Shown here: piece after piece, positions 44,582-53,785 of the stretch
How positions within the stretch are numbered: position 1 is the stretch's first letter
How the letters are laid out: every line of letters begins with the position of its first letter
Assembly (NCBI GenBank): GCA_963837585.1
Contig: CAWINX010000003.1
Coordinates: 558,001 to 622,000 of the forward strand
From: CAWINX01 sp963837585
GTDB lineage: Bacteria > Actinomycetota > Thermoleophilia > Solirubrobacterales > 70-9
DNA: 64,000 nt
Direction of reading: 5' to 3'
Translations under genes and position numbers: made by a program
Notes under the pieces: generated by a model
Told to the model about the DNA's origin: nothing
The model's input: the letters and a program-made list of their open reading frames with translations, nothing else
Database searches by the model: none

Positions 44582-46603
44582 GCGCCGCCGCGGCGAAGGA
44601 CGAGCGCCGCGCCGCCGAACTGCGGCGCGAGCTCCAGCACCACAACCACCGCTACTACGTCCTCGACGACCCCGAGATCGGCGACGACGCCTACGACGAG
44701 CTGCTCGACGAGCTGCGGGCGATCGAGGCCGAGCATCCGCAGCTGCGCACGCCCGATTCCCCGACGCAGCGGGTCGGCGCTCCGCCGCTGGAGCGCTTCG
44801 AGCAGGTCGAGCACGCCGAGCCGATGCTCTCGCTCGCCAACGCCCGCAACGAGGAGGAGCTGCGGGCCTGGGAGACGAGGATTCGCAACCATCTGAAGCG
44901 CCTCGACATCGCCGCCTCGGAGTTCAGCTACACGACCGAGCCGAAGATCGACGGCCTGGCGATTTCGCTCACCTACGAGGACGGCGTCCTCATCCGCGGG
45001 GCGACTCGGGGCGACGGCCGGGTCGGCGAGGACGTCACCCGGAACCTGCGCACGATCGGGGCGATCCCGCTGCGGATCCCCGACGCGCCGCCGCTGGTCG
45101 AGGTTCGCGGCGAGGTCTACCTGCCGATTGCCGACTTCAAGGCGCTGAACGAGCGCCGCGCCGAGGCGGGCGAGCCGACCTTCGCCAATCCGCGCAACTC
45201 GGCGGCGGGGTCGATTCGCCAGCTCGACCCGGCGCTCGCCGCCCAGCGCCCGCTTTCGATCTGGTGCTACGGCTTGGGCGCGACCCGCGGCCTCGACCCG
45301 GTGACCCACATGGAGGAGGTCGATTGGCTGCGCGAGCGGGGCTTCAAGGTCAATCCCGACACCGATCACCACGCGGACGTCGACGCCGTCGTCGAGCGCT
45401 GCCGCTGGTGGGAGGAGCGCCGCGACGAGCTCGACTACGAGATCGACGGGGTCGTGATCAAGGTCGACGAGCGAGCGCTGTGGCGGGAGCTGGGCGTGGT
45501 CGGGCGCGAGCCGCGCTGGGCGATCGCCTGGAAGTTCGCGCCGACGACGGCGACGACGGCGATGAGAAGGGTCGTCTGGAACGTCGGCCGCACCGGTCAC
45601 CTCGTCCCCTTCGCGATGCTGGAGCCGGTCCACGTCGGTGGCGTCACGGTCAGCACCGCGACCCTCCACAACGAAGAGGACCTCGAGCGCAAGGACGTCC
45701 GTGAGGGCGACGAGGTGATCGTGATGCGAGCGGGCGACGTGATCCCCCAGGTCGTCTCGCCGAAGTTGCCGCGCGCGAACCCGCGCGCGCGCAAGCCGAA
45801 GCCGCCGAAGAAATGCCCGGCCTGCGGGACGACGACCGTCAAGCCGGAGGACTCGGTCTTCACGATCTGCCCGAACAAGGCCGGCTGCCCGGGCCAGTCC
45901 TTCCAGCACGTCAAGCACTTCGTCAGCCGCGGGGCGATGGACATCGAGGGGCTGGGGGAGAAGCAGGCGTTGCGCTTCCTCGAGGACGGCCTGATCGCCG
46001 ATGTCGCCGACATCTATGAGCTGCGCGAGGAGCAGCTGGCCGAGCTGGAAGGGTTCGGCGAGGTCTCCGCCCGCAACCTGCTCGCCGCGATCGAGGCCTC
46101 GCGCGACCGTCCCTTCAAGCGCGTCCTCTACGCGCTCGGCCTGCCCGGCGTCGGCTACGTCACCGCGGAGGCGCTGGCCGACCACTTCGGCTCGATCGAC
46201 GCACTCCACGCCGCCGACCCCGAGCTGATCGAGGAGGTCGAGGGGGTCGGGCCGATCATGGCCGTCCAGATGGCCGAGTCGCTGGCCGACGAGCGCACCT
46301 GGGAGCTGATCGAGAAGCTCCGCGCCAGGGGCCTGCGGCTCGAGCAGGACGCCTCCGAGCGTCGCGCGAGCGGCGGCCCGCTGGAGGGCAGGACCCTGGT
46401 CCTAACCGGCACCCTGCCCAGTCTCACCCGCGAGGAGGCGGCGGCGCTGATCAAGGCGGCGGGCGGCAAGGTCACCAACTCGGTCTCGAAGAAGACGGAC
46501 TACGTGGTCGCCGGCGAGAGCCCCGGCTCGAAGCTTGCCAAGGCGGAGCAGCTCGGGGTCGAGATCCGTCGACGAGGATGGGCTCAGACGGGTTTTGGGA
46601 TGA
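44578..46603 (+). CDS. ligA: NAD-dependent DNA ligase (one frame correction)
   Basis: Seals nicks with NAD+. GTG start overlapping the surE stop. The adenylation Lys is in TEPKIDGLAIS (about residue 123), followed by RGDGRVGEDVTRNLRT, the OB fold, the zinc finger CPACG...CPNKAGC, helix-hairpin-helix repeats and a BRCT domain (GRTLVLTGTLPSLTREEAAA). Near the end an extra C at 46567 shifts the frame; corrected end is GVEIVDEDGLRRVLG, with the TGA at 46601. Without correction the protein would read through into the adjacent palindrome. About 675 residues. Confidence 0.94.
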
Positions 46604-46701
46604 AACGGGCGGGTGCCCCTCGGCCTGACTCGCCGTTCAGCCTAATTAGGCTGACGGCTCTGAGTATCCGCCAGTCCGAGGGGCACCCACCCGTTTCATC
46701 C
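46598..46701. repeat. Nested palindromic element, family A copy 4, overlapping the ligA stop
   Basis: Outer arms 46598-46623 and 46676-46701 are 26-base complements with one mismatch. The left arm includes the last codon and stop of ligA, so the right arm is an inverted copy of the gene's end. The inner stem 46632-46658 (one bulge) is centred on CCTAATTAGG and followed by GAGTATCCGCC at 46662. It lies between convergent ligA and the carboxypeptidase gene. Confidence 0.9.
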
Positions 46702-46706
46702 GAAGG

Positions 46707-47948
46707 TCAGTAGGAGGCGATCGCGCCGGCGATTCGGTCCTGCTCGCGGTGGGCGAGGGAGATGTCGCGGACGCTGCTCATCAGGATCGAGAAGGCCATT
46801 GTCTTGCCGCTGCGGTTGAAGCAGTAGCCGGAGAGGTTGCTGACCCCGGTCAGGGTGCCCGTCTTGGTCCGGCACCGTCCCGCCGCCCGGGTCCCGTGCA
46901 TGCGCGAGGCGACCGTGCCTTCACGACCCGCCAGGGCGAGGTCCTGGATGAAGTCGTCGCCGACCGCGCTGTAGCGCATCGACTTCAGCAGGGCGACAAC
47001 CTGGCTGGGCGAGGCGCGCCCCGAGCGGGTCAGGCCGGAGCCGTCGACCGCATGCACGCCGGAGCCGTGGCTGCGGGCGAAGTGGGTGACGACCGCGGCT
47101 CCCGCGCGGGTGGAGCCTTCGGTCCCGAAGCGGGCGCCGAGCAGCTTGTTCAGCATCTCGGCGAAGAAGTTGTCCGAGTAGACGTCGGTCGTGTTGACGA
47201 TCCGGGTTATCGTCGGCGATCGGATCACCGCCACCTGACGAGCGGCGGCGGGGGTCTTCCGCAGGGCGACCCGGGCGCGGATGCGGATGTGGGCTCGGCG
47301 CAGCGAACGGGCGAGGGTCGCGGCGGCGAGCTTGGCCGGATCGCTCGCGAAGCGCCCGGCTCGCAGGTCGCTGTAGCCGGAGTCGAAGGCGAGGCCCGAG
47401 AGGGGGCCGATCCAGGAGCTGGTCGCGTAGCCGGAATCGGCGACGCCGCGGAGGCGGTCGAAGACCGTGTCGTCGGCGTAGAGCCTGCCGGTGACCGCGG
47501 CGATCCCGGCGGCGCGGATCTGCGGCTTCAGCGCGAAGAGGTCGGTCCCGAGTCCGTTGAGGTAGCGGTTGTAGAAGGGCGGCGAGCCGAGGGCCGGGTC
47601 GCCGGCGCCCTTCAGGTAGAGGTCGCCGTGCAGGACGCCGTCGGCTCCGAGCCGGCCGGTGCGGAGCACCCGGGTCGCGATCCGGTACTTCGGCCCGAAC
47701 GAGGCGAGCGCGGCGCCGGTCGTGAATAGCTTCATGTTGGAGGCGAGCGGTCGCGCTCTCGCCGCGGCCCTGCGGCAGACGACGCGGCCGCTGTCGAGGT
47801 CGACGACGAGCAGCCCGCTGGCCCCGCCTCCGCCGCGTACGAGCTCCGCCTTCATGGCGGGACAGAACGGCGCGTTCGCCGCCCCGGCTCCGGTGGCAGG
47901 CAGGAATACACCGCAAATCGCGATGAGCAGGGCAGGGGTCCGTCTCAT
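46707..47948 (-). CDS. dacB: D-alanyl-D-alanine carboxypeptidase/endopeptidase (peptidase S13, PBP4 type)
   Basis: 413 residues with a signal peptide (MRRTPALLIAICGVFLPATG then AGAANA). Penicillin-binding motifs in order: SNMK (SxxK, in PLASNMKLF), SDN (SxN, in YSDNFFAEML) and KTG (in CRTKTGTLTGVSNLSG). Large insert between SxxK and SxN as in S13 enzymes. Acts on peptidoglycan stem peptides outside the membrane. Ends at the edge of the family A palindrome it shares with ligA. Confidence 0.92.
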   Translation of the reverse strand: MRRTPALLIAICGVFLPATGAGAANAPFCPAMKAELVRGGGGASGLLVVDLDSGRVVCRRAAARARPLASNMKLFTTGAALASFGPKYRIATRVLRTGRLGADGVLHGDLYLKGAGDPALGSPPFYNRYLNGLGTDLFALKPQIRAAGIAAVTGRLYADDTVFDRLRGVADSGYATSSWIGPLSGLAFDSGYSDLRAGRFASDPAKLAAATLARSLRRAHIRIRARVALRKTPAAARQVAVIRSPTITRIVNTTDVYSDNFFAEMLNKLLGARFGTEGSTRAGAAVVTHFARSHGSGVHAVDGSGLTRSGRASPSQVVALLKSMRYSAVGDDFIQDLALAGREGTVASRMHGTRAAGRCRTKTGTLTGVSNLSGYCFNRSGKTMAFSILMSSVRDISLAHREQDRIAGAIASY

Positions 47949-47963
47949 CTAGTGAGATAATCC

Positions 47964-49268
47964 ATGTTTATGGGCAAAGTTGTGGACATCGAGTCTCAAC
48001 CCAGGCGGCGACGTTCCCGCAAACGCCCATCGAAGACCGCCCTCGTGCTGGGCGGCGGCGGCTTCACCGGCGGGGTCTATGAGATCGGCGCCCTGCGCGC
48101 CCTCGACCTGCTCGCGGTCAACAGCACCGTCACCAACTTCGACATCTACGTCGGCACCAGCGCCGGCTCCTTCGTCGCCGGCATGCTCGCCAACGGGGTC
48201 ACGCCCGAGGAGATGATGCAGGTGATCAACGATCGCCTCCCCTCGGACCTCGACGACCTCGACCTCGACAAGGTGCTGAAGCCCAACTACCTCGGCTTCC
48301 TCCAGAAAGCGGCGATGTTGCCGTTGCGCACGGTCGAGCTGCTGCGGGTTCTGACTCGGATCGGCGAGTTCTCCGCCATGGACATCGGCGTCGGCCTCGC
48401 CGAGGCGCTCCCGACCGGGATCTACTCCAATGGCGGGATCGCCGATTACGTTGAGGGAACGCTCTCCGACGCCGGACGCACCAACGACTTCCGGCTCCTC
48501 GAGCGCGAGCTCTACCTGACCGCGACCGACCTCGACACCTGCGAGCGGATCGTCTTCGGCGAGAAGGACTGGGCCGACGTGCCGATCTCGAAGGCGGTCC
48601 AGTGCTCGACCGCCCTGCCGATCGTCTACAAGCCGGTCGACCTGAAAGGCCGCCAGCTCGTCGACGGCGGCATCCGCTCGACCACCAACGTCGACATCGC
48701 GGTGGAGCGGGGAGCGAAATTCATCGTCGTCGTCAATCCGCTGGTGCCCTTCGTCAACGACTTTGAGAAGACGATCCCGACCGTGTTCGGCACCCGGGTG
48801 AAGAGGGTCTCCGACATGGGCCTGCCGGCGATTGCCAACCAGACCTTCCGGCTGATTGCCCACGCCAGGCTGCACGAGGCCGTTGCTGCCTGGAAAGAGA
48901 AGTACCCGGGCGTCGACATCATCCTGGTCGAGCCTGAGCCCAACGACGAGCTGATGTTCGGCACGCCGATCATGGATTACTCGCGGCGCCTGAAGATCGC
49001 CCGCCACGGCTTCGAGTCGGTCACCGCCACCCTGGCCCAGGACTACGACCGCTACAAGGAGATCGCCGAGCGCCACGGCCTCGAGATCTCCGAGCGGCGC
49101 GTTCGCCGGGTGGTCGAGCGGGCGGCCGAGGAAGAGCCGGAATCGACCTCGGCCTGGCGGCGCGTGCTCGAGCAGACGACCTCGGCTCTGCTGCGGCAGT
49201 CGCGGCGAAGCGTCCTGAGTCGCTTGAGGGATGGGGCCGGGGCGTCGGGCCTCCCTCGTGGAAATTGA
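47964..49268 (+). CDS. Patatin-like phospholipase
   Basis: 434 residues. Oxyanion segment LGGGGFTGGVYEIGALRAL, nucleophile GTSAGSFVAGML (Ser of GxSxG), and catalytic Asp in VDGGIRSTTNVDIA. A basic N-terminal stretch (SQPRRRRSRKRPSK) precedes the domain; no signal peptide. The C-terminal 60 residues are charged and helical. Divergent from dacB by 15 bases. Its last codons form the left arm of a long palindrome (49234-49261), so the terminal GLPRGN may be element-derived. Confidence 0.9.
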   Translation: MFMGKVVDIESQPRRRRSRKRPSKTALVLGGGGFTGGVYEIGALRALDLLAVNSTVTNFDIYVGTSAGSFVAGMLANGVTPEEMMQVINDRLPSDLDDLDLDKVLKPNYLGFLQKAAMLPLRTVELLRVLTRIGEFSAMDIGVGLAEALPTGIYSNGGIADYVEGTLSDAGRTNDFRLLERELYLTATDLDTCERIVFGEKDWADVPISKAVQCSTALPIVYKPVDLKGRQLVDGGIRSTTNVDIAVERGAKFIVVVNPLVPFVNDFEKTIPTVFGTRVKRVSDMGLPAIANQTFRLIAHARLHEAVAAWKEKYPGVDIILVEPEPNDELMFGTPIMDYSRRLKIARHGFESVTATLAQDYDRYKEIAERHGLEISERRVRRVVERAAEEEPESTSAWRRVLEQTTSALLRQSRRSVLSRLRDGAGASGLPRGN

Positions 49269-49386
49269 TGTCGCACGGCCTTCGGCCTTAGCTCCGATGT
49301 TTGAGCGCGGCTGACGCCGCGCAATCCTGAGATTGCATATCGCCGCTTCGCGACATTCCCACGAGGGAGGCCCGACGCCCCGGCCC
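49234..49386. repeat. Palindromic element, family B copy 1
   Basis: Perfect 28-base outer arms at 49234-49261 and 49359-49386. The core holds a GGC-CTTCG-GCC hairpin (49276-49286), the box TTAGCTCCGATGT, a GCGCGGC/GCCGCGC hairpin, and TTGCATATCGCCGCTTCG near the end. Copy 2 at 49510-49655 carries the same core in reverse orientation with different, again self-complementary, outer arms. Confidence 0.88.
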
Positions 49387-49509
49387 AAGCGCCTCGCTTG
49401 ACTCAAAAGCTCGCCAAATTGCCGGAACGCGCCGAAGGTTCGACAGCTTCAAACGGGCACGCGCGGCCCGGTTTGGGCTGAGCTGTGTGGGTCTACTCCG
49501 CGGAATGGT

Positions 49510-49655
49510 GGGAGGGGGCGGTTGCCCTCTGGGCGAATGTCGCGAAGCGGCGATATGCAATCTGTCTTTTGCGCGGCGTCAGCCGCGCTCAGACATCGGA
49601 GCTAAGCGCGAAGCGCGTGCGACTCAATTCGCCCAGAGGGCAACCGCCCCCTCCC
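49510..49655. repeat. Palindromic element, family B copy 2 (reverse orientation)
   Basis: Perfect 29-base outer arms at 49510-49538 and 49627-49655. On the minus strand the core repeats copy 1: GCGCTTCGCGC replaces GGCCTTCGGCC at the same position (stem changed on both sides, TTCG loop kept), then TTAGCTCCGATGT, then the same GCGCGGC/GCCGCGC hairpin. It ends 2 bases before the stop codon of the acyl-CoA synthetase gene. The 120 bases between the two copies hold nothing recognisable. Confidence 0.88.
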
Positions 49656-49657
49656 CC

Positions 49658-51439
49658 TCAGCCGGCGTAAAGAGCTTCGATCTCGCTTTCGTGCTTCTGG
49701 GCGACCACGGCTCGCTTGACCTTCAGGGTCGGGGTCAGCTCGCCCGACTCCTGGGAGAGGTCGTGGTGGAGGATCGCGACCTTCTTTACCTGCTCGACCC
49801 GGGCGAATTTCTCGTTGATCTTGTCGACGTGGGCCTCAATCGTCTTGCGGATCTTGCCGTCGCCGGCGAGCTGCTCGGGGTCCTCGGGCAGGCCGTGCTC
49901 CTTGGCGTAGGCGACGGCCTCCTCGGGGTCGAGGGTGACCAGAGCCACCAGGTAGGGCCGGCGGTCGCCGACCACGACGCACTGCGAGACGAGGGGATGC
50001 TGCTTGATCTCGTTCTCGAGGTTGGCCGGGGTGATGTTCTTGCCACCGGCGGTGATGATGATGTCCTTTTTGCGGCCGGTGATCGTGATGAAGCCCTCGG
50101 AGTCGATCTCGCCGACGTCGCCGGTGTGCAGCCAGCCGTCGACGATCGTCTCCCGGGTCGCCTCCTCGTTCTTGTAGTAGCCCTGGAAGACGTTCGGGCC
50201 CTTGACGAGGATCTCGCCGTCGTCGGCGATTTTCACCTGGCAGCCGGGGAAGGGTTTGCCGATCGTGCCGACCTTGAAGTCCTCGGCGCTGGAGATCGTC
50301 GCCGCGGTCGAGGTCTCGGTCATCCCCCATCCCTCCAGCACCAGCACCCCGGCGGCGTCGAAGAAGCGCAGGATCTCGGGGTTGATCGGGGCGGCGCCGG
50401 AGACGGCCAGGCGCAGGTTGCCGCCGAACAGGCCGCTGATTTTGGAGAGGACCTTCTCGTCGGCGAACTTGTATTGCCTGCGGAGGAGGAAGCCCGGCTC
50501 CCGCCCGGCGCGCTCCGCCTCCCGCATCTTGCTGCCGACCCGGATCGACCAGTCGAAGACCGCCTTTTTGAGGCCGCCCTCTTTCTCCATCGCGCTGGTC
50601 GCGGTCGTGTAGATCTTCTCGAAGATGCGCGGCACCGAGGGGAAGTAGGTCGGCTTCAGCTCGGCCAGGTTGGGGACGATCTTCAGCGGGTCGCGCTCCC
50701 AGTAGGCGATCGTGCTGCCGAGGTCGAAGCTGCCGAGCTGGATCAGCAGCGCGAAGGAGTGGGCGAGGGGGAGGTAGAGGTAGGTGAGGTCGTCGTCCTC
50801 GATCGTGCTGGTCTCGTTGACCATGTCCAGCATCGCCCGGTAGTTGCCGTGGCTGATGATGCAGCCCTTCGGCGGGCCGGTCGTCCCCGACGTGTAGATG
50901 AAGGTGCAGATGTCCTCGGGCGTCACCGTCTTCCAACGGGCCTCCCATTCGGACGGGTCGCGCCGCGCGCCGCGCGCCGCCAGATCCTCCATCGAGGTCG
51001 CGTCCTCGCTGGACCCGGTCATCCGCACCACCTGCTCGAGCATCGGCAGCCGGTCCCGCACCTCCCGGATCTTCTCCATCTGCTCGTCGTCCTCGACCAC
51101 CACGACCTTGGCGTCGGAGTTCTCGAGCACGTACTGGCATTCCTCGGGGGAGTTGGTCTGGTAGATCGGGACGACGGTCGCCCCGGCCGAGAGCGCCGCG
51201 AAGTCGAAGTAGGTCCACTCGGGGCGGGTGTTGCCGAGGATCGAGACCTTGTCGCCCTTGGCGACGCCGAGGTCGATCAGCCCGAGCGAGAGGTCGCGGG
51301 CGATGTCGCGCACCTCGGCGAAGCTGCGGTCGACCCACTGGTCGCCGTCCTTGTAGCGCACCGCGGGGTCGTCGCCGTAGCGCTCAGCCGCGCGGACCAG
51401 CAGGTCCGCGAGTGTCGCCGAGTCGGTTCCCCTCCCCAT
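49658..51439 (-). CDS. Long-chain fatty acid-CoA ligase (AMP-forming)
   Basis: 593 residues. Activates fatty acids to acyl-CoA via an acyl-adenylate. ATP/AMP motif FIYTSGTTGPPKGCIISHGN (near residue 185), GWGMTETSTAATI, the adenylate motif GWLHTGDVGEIDSEGFITIT and GRKKDIIITAGGKNITPANL with the hinge and catalytic Lys region. FadD15-like, cytosolic or membrane-associated. Convergent with the patatin gene, with two family B palindromes between them, suggesting a lipid-turnover neighbourhood. Confidence 0.94.
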   Translation of the reverse strand: MGRGTDSATLADLLVRAAERYGDDPAVRYKDGDQWVDRSFAEVRDIARDLSLGLIDLGVAKGDKVSILGNTRPEWTYFDFAALSAGATVVPIYQTNSPEECQYVLENSDAKVVVVEDDEQMEKIREVRDRLPMLEQVVRMTGSSEDATSMEDLAARGARRDPSEWEARWKTVTPEDICTFIYTSGTTGPPKGCIISHGNYRAMLDMVNETSTIEDDDLTYLYLPLAHSFALLIQLGSFDLGSTIAYWERDPLKIVPNLAELKPTYFPSVPRIFEKIYTTATSAMEKEGGLKKAVFDWSIRVGSKMREAERAGREPGFLLRRQYKFADEKVLSKISGLFGGNLRLAVSGAAPINPEILRFFDAAGVLVLEGWGMTETSTAATISSAEDFKVGTIGKPFPGCQVKIADDGEILVKGPNVFQGYYKNEEATRETIVDGWLHTGDVGEIDSEGFITITGRKKDIIITAGGKNITPANLENEIKQHPLVSQCVVVGDRRPYLVALVTLDPEEAVAYAKEHGLPEDPEQLAGDGKIRKTIEAHVDKINEKFARVEQVKKVAILHHDLSQESGELTPTLKVKRAVVAQKHESEIEALYAG

Positions 51440-51457
51440 CGCGGGGAGTTTATTCGG

Positions 51458-51643
51458 CTAGAGAGCCGAGGGCTGCTCCTGCGCCTGCTTGCTCAGCAGG
51501 CTGCGAAGCGAGGACTCGAAGAGGAACCTGTCGATGCGACCGTGAAAGATCGGAACGCCCATCTGCATGCACTTGCTGATCACCTCCTGCTGCTTCATTT
51601 GAAGCTCGTCGGCAAGCTCGGTGGGCGTCAGGTGATTGGCCAC
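51458..51643 (-). CDS. Small helix-turn-helix (excisionase/MerR-like) protein
   Basis: 61 residues: MANHLTPTELADELQMKQQE, VISKCMQMGVPIFHGRIDRF, then LFESSLRSLLSKQ. The LTPTELADEL...VISKCMQMG pattern is a winged helix-turn-helix like those of excisionase-type DNA-binding proteins. GGGAGGTCC-type sequence precedes the ATG. It lies upstream of and co-directional with the acyl-CoA synthetase gene (18-base gap), so could be its regulator; equally it could be a stand-alone conserved regulator. Confidence 0.7.
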   Translation of the reverse strand: MANHLTPTELADELQMKQQEVISKCMQMGVPIFHGRIDRFLFESSLRSLLSKQAQEQPSAL

Positions 51644-51719
51644 GGGCGGACCTCCCTATGTCGATGACTGGTGATCGTCTACCAAGTTTTGCGCGCTCGG
51701 CCGGAGGTGTCAATCCCCG

Positions 51720-51780
51720 ATCCAGGCTCCGCTGTTCCTTTGCCGCAAATAGCGAGGCAAAGGAACAGCGGAAGCTGGAT
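51720..51780. repeat. Long hairpin in divergent intergenic region
   Basis: Arms 51720-51744 and 51756-51780 (25 bases, two adjacent mismatches; CGCTGTTCCTTTGCC perfectly paired) around an 11-base loop, with CCCC/GGGG continuing outside. It lies 27 bases before the DsbA-like gene and 77 bases from the divergent HTH gene, thus in a promoter/leader zone rather than at a 3' end. Confidence 0.8.
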
Positions 51781-51806
51781 TTAGGGGCAGCCGGGATAAT
51801 GCGCCG

Positions 51807-52553
51807 ATGGCCGAGCACGTCGAGAAGGCGCCACCGCCGTCGATGCCGTTGCCGCGTCGCGGTCGCCTCTGGGTGATTGCGGTGCTGGCCCTGGGGGCGA
51901 TCGGCCTCGGCTATGCCGTGGTCAACATCTCCACCCAGAAGGCGGGTCGGGCGGTGGTCGACGTGGCCGGTATCGGCGACGCGCAGGAGATCTTCGGCGG
52001 GGTGCCGCAGGCCGGCGACCGGCTCGGCTCCTCAGACGCCCCGGTGACGGTGCAGGTCTTCAACGACCTGCAGTGCTCCAACTGCCGCGCCGACTTCCTG
52101 CGGACGATCCCCGGGCTGGTCAACGATTACGCCCGCCCCGGCGGGGCGAAGCTGCTCTACCGTCACTACTCGGTCAGCGAGAGCCCGCAGGAGCTGGGCT
52201 TCTATGGCGCCGAGGCCGCCGCCCAGCAGGGCTACGGCTGGCAGTACATCTACCTCTTCTTCCGCAACCAGGACGAGGCCAAACGCTTTGGCATCGACCA
52301 GGACTTCCTCGACTCGATCGCCGGGGGCGTCGAGGAGCTCAACGAGCCGCAGTGGCGCACCTACCTTGACGACAACGGCGGATCGGGCGGGGCGATCTCC
52401 AAGCGCCTCACGGCTACGAGCAAGCTCGGCACCGACCTCGGCATCCGCACCCGACAGGCGGCGATCGTCACCGGCCCAAGGGGGACCCGGACCCTTCAGG
52501 ACGGGCCGAGCCTCGCCCAGATCGAGCAGGCGATCAGGGCGGTCGGGCAGTGA
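51807..52553 (+). CDS. Membrane-anchored DsbA-like thiol oxidoreductase
   Basis: 248 residues. A single N-terminal membrane anchor (LWVIAVLALGAIGLGYAVVN) followed by an extracytoplasmic thioredoxin-4 domain: SSDAPVTVQVFNDLQCSNCR with the redox motif CSNC, then GAEAAAQQGYGWQYIYLFFR and a cis-Pro-type segment late (VTGPRGTRTL). Likely introduces or isomerises disulfides in exported proteins. tRNA-Pro begins 29 bases after its stop. Confidence 0.87.
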   Translation: MAEHVEKAPPPSMPLPRRGRLWVIAVLALGAIGLGYAVVNISTQKAGRAVVDVAGIGDAQEIFGGVPQAGDRLGSSDAPVTVQVFNDLQCSNCRADFLRTIPGLVNDYARPGGAKLLYRHYSVSESPQELGFYGAEAAAQQGYGWQYIYLFFRNQDEAKRFGIDQDFLDSIAGGVEELNEPQWRTYLDDNGGSGGAISKRLTATSKLGTDLGIRTRQAAIVTGPRGTRTLQDGPSLAQIEQAIRAVGQ

Positions 52554-52582
52554 GCCTCCCTTCTGGGATAATCCCCGCCTCT

Positions 52583-52656
52583 CGGGGCGTGGCGCAGCCT
52601 GGTAGCGCGCACCGTTCGGGTCGGTGAGGTCCCCGGTTCAAATCCGGGCGCCCCGA
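52583..52656 (+). tRNA. tRNA-Pro (anticodon CGG)
   Basis: Acceptor CGGGGCG pairs CGCCCCG, D arm GCGC/GCGC region with GCCTGGTA loop, anticodon stem CACCG/CGGTG with loop TTCGGGT (anticodon CGG), T arm CCCGG/CCGGG with TTCAAAT. The first base C1 is usual for tRNA-Pro. No encoded CCA. The next gene's candidate start codon lies immediately after the discriminator base. Confidence 0.96.
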
Positions 52657-53725
52657 TTGCTCATCGCGGTTTGCGCTTTGCTGCTCGCCCTGCCGGCGGG
52701 CGCTCGCGCCGCGCCGCCCGGCTTCTTCGGGATGTCGCCGCAGAATTCGCTCACCGAGCAGGACTTCGAGCTGATGGCGGAGGCCGGCATCACGAGCGTG
52801 AGGCTGCCGCTCTTCTGGAGCAGGTGGAGAGTCGCTATCCGGGCCTCGCCGAGCCCGACTGGTCGGGCTTCGACCACAACGTCACCCTCGCGGCGCGAGT
52901 ACGGGATCACGATCTTCCCGTTCGTCTGGGGAACGCCGACCTGGGTTGCGGCCCGCCCGAACGTCCTGCCGGTGAGCAACGCCTGGCGGCGCTGGAACTG
53001 GATGAACTTCCTCCGCGACGCCGCGCATCGCTACGGCCCGCGCGGGACCCTGTGGCGGGACAACCCGGAACTGCCGCGCTATCCGATCCGCAAATGGGAG
53101 ATCTGGAACGAGGAGAACCTCGTCAACTTCGCCCACAATCCCAACCCGAGGCGGTTCGCCGAGCTGGTGCGGATCTCCGGCGCCGTCCTGCACCGAGTCG
53201 ACCACGGCTCCAAGGTGATCGTCGGCGGCCTCTTCGGGCGGCCGCTGCAGACCCCGCCCAACGTGAAGTCGTCGACTCTTCCTCAACCGCATCTACCGGA
53301 GCCGGCCGGTGAAGCGGTTCTTCGACGGCGTCGCCCTGCACCCGTACCTGGCCCGGGCAAGCGGGATAAGGCGCCAGATCGAAAACCTGCGGCGGGTGAT
53401 GCGCGGCCACCACGACGGCGCCACGCCCCTCTATGTCACCGAGATTGGGTGGGGCTCCGACAGCGGCGAGTCGCGCTGGGAGAAGGGGATGTGGGGCCAG
53501 GCTCGCGAGCTCAACCGGGCCTTCTCGACTGCTGCTCGGCAACCGGCGGCGCTGGCGGATCGGCGGCCTCGACTGGTTCTCCTGGCTCGACCAGCCCTCC
53601 GGCTGTCAGTTCTGCGACTCGGCGGGGCTGCTGACCGAGCCCGGGTGGCGAAGCCCGCCTGGTACGCCTTCAACACTTGGACCAGCGGCGATCCCTACAC
53701 GGTGCCGCGATTGCTGCTTCCGTGA
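52657..53725 (+). CDS. Secreted glycoside hydrolase, GH39/PslG-like (about five frame corrections)
   Basis: Signal-like N-terminus (LLIAVCALLLALPAGARAAP) from a TTG directly after tRNA-Pro; the same frame continues upstream into the tRNA, so the real start is uncertain. A TIM-barrel glycosidase: FFGMSPQNSLTEQDFELMAE, YGITIFPFVWGTPTW, the acid/base Glu in KWEIWNEENLVNF, FFDGVALHPYLARASGIRRQ, the nucleophile Glu in LYVTEIGWGSDSG, and WFSWLDQPSGCQFCDSAGLL. Breaks: a missing C near 52820, extra bases near 52900, 53277 and 53530, a missing G near 53645. Probably cleaves an extracellular polysaccharide. Confidence 0.75.
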
Positions 53726-53785
53726 CCGGGTAGATAGGCTCCAGCCAACTTCGCACCTACCAGTCCGACCAGGAGGAGACGCCAG

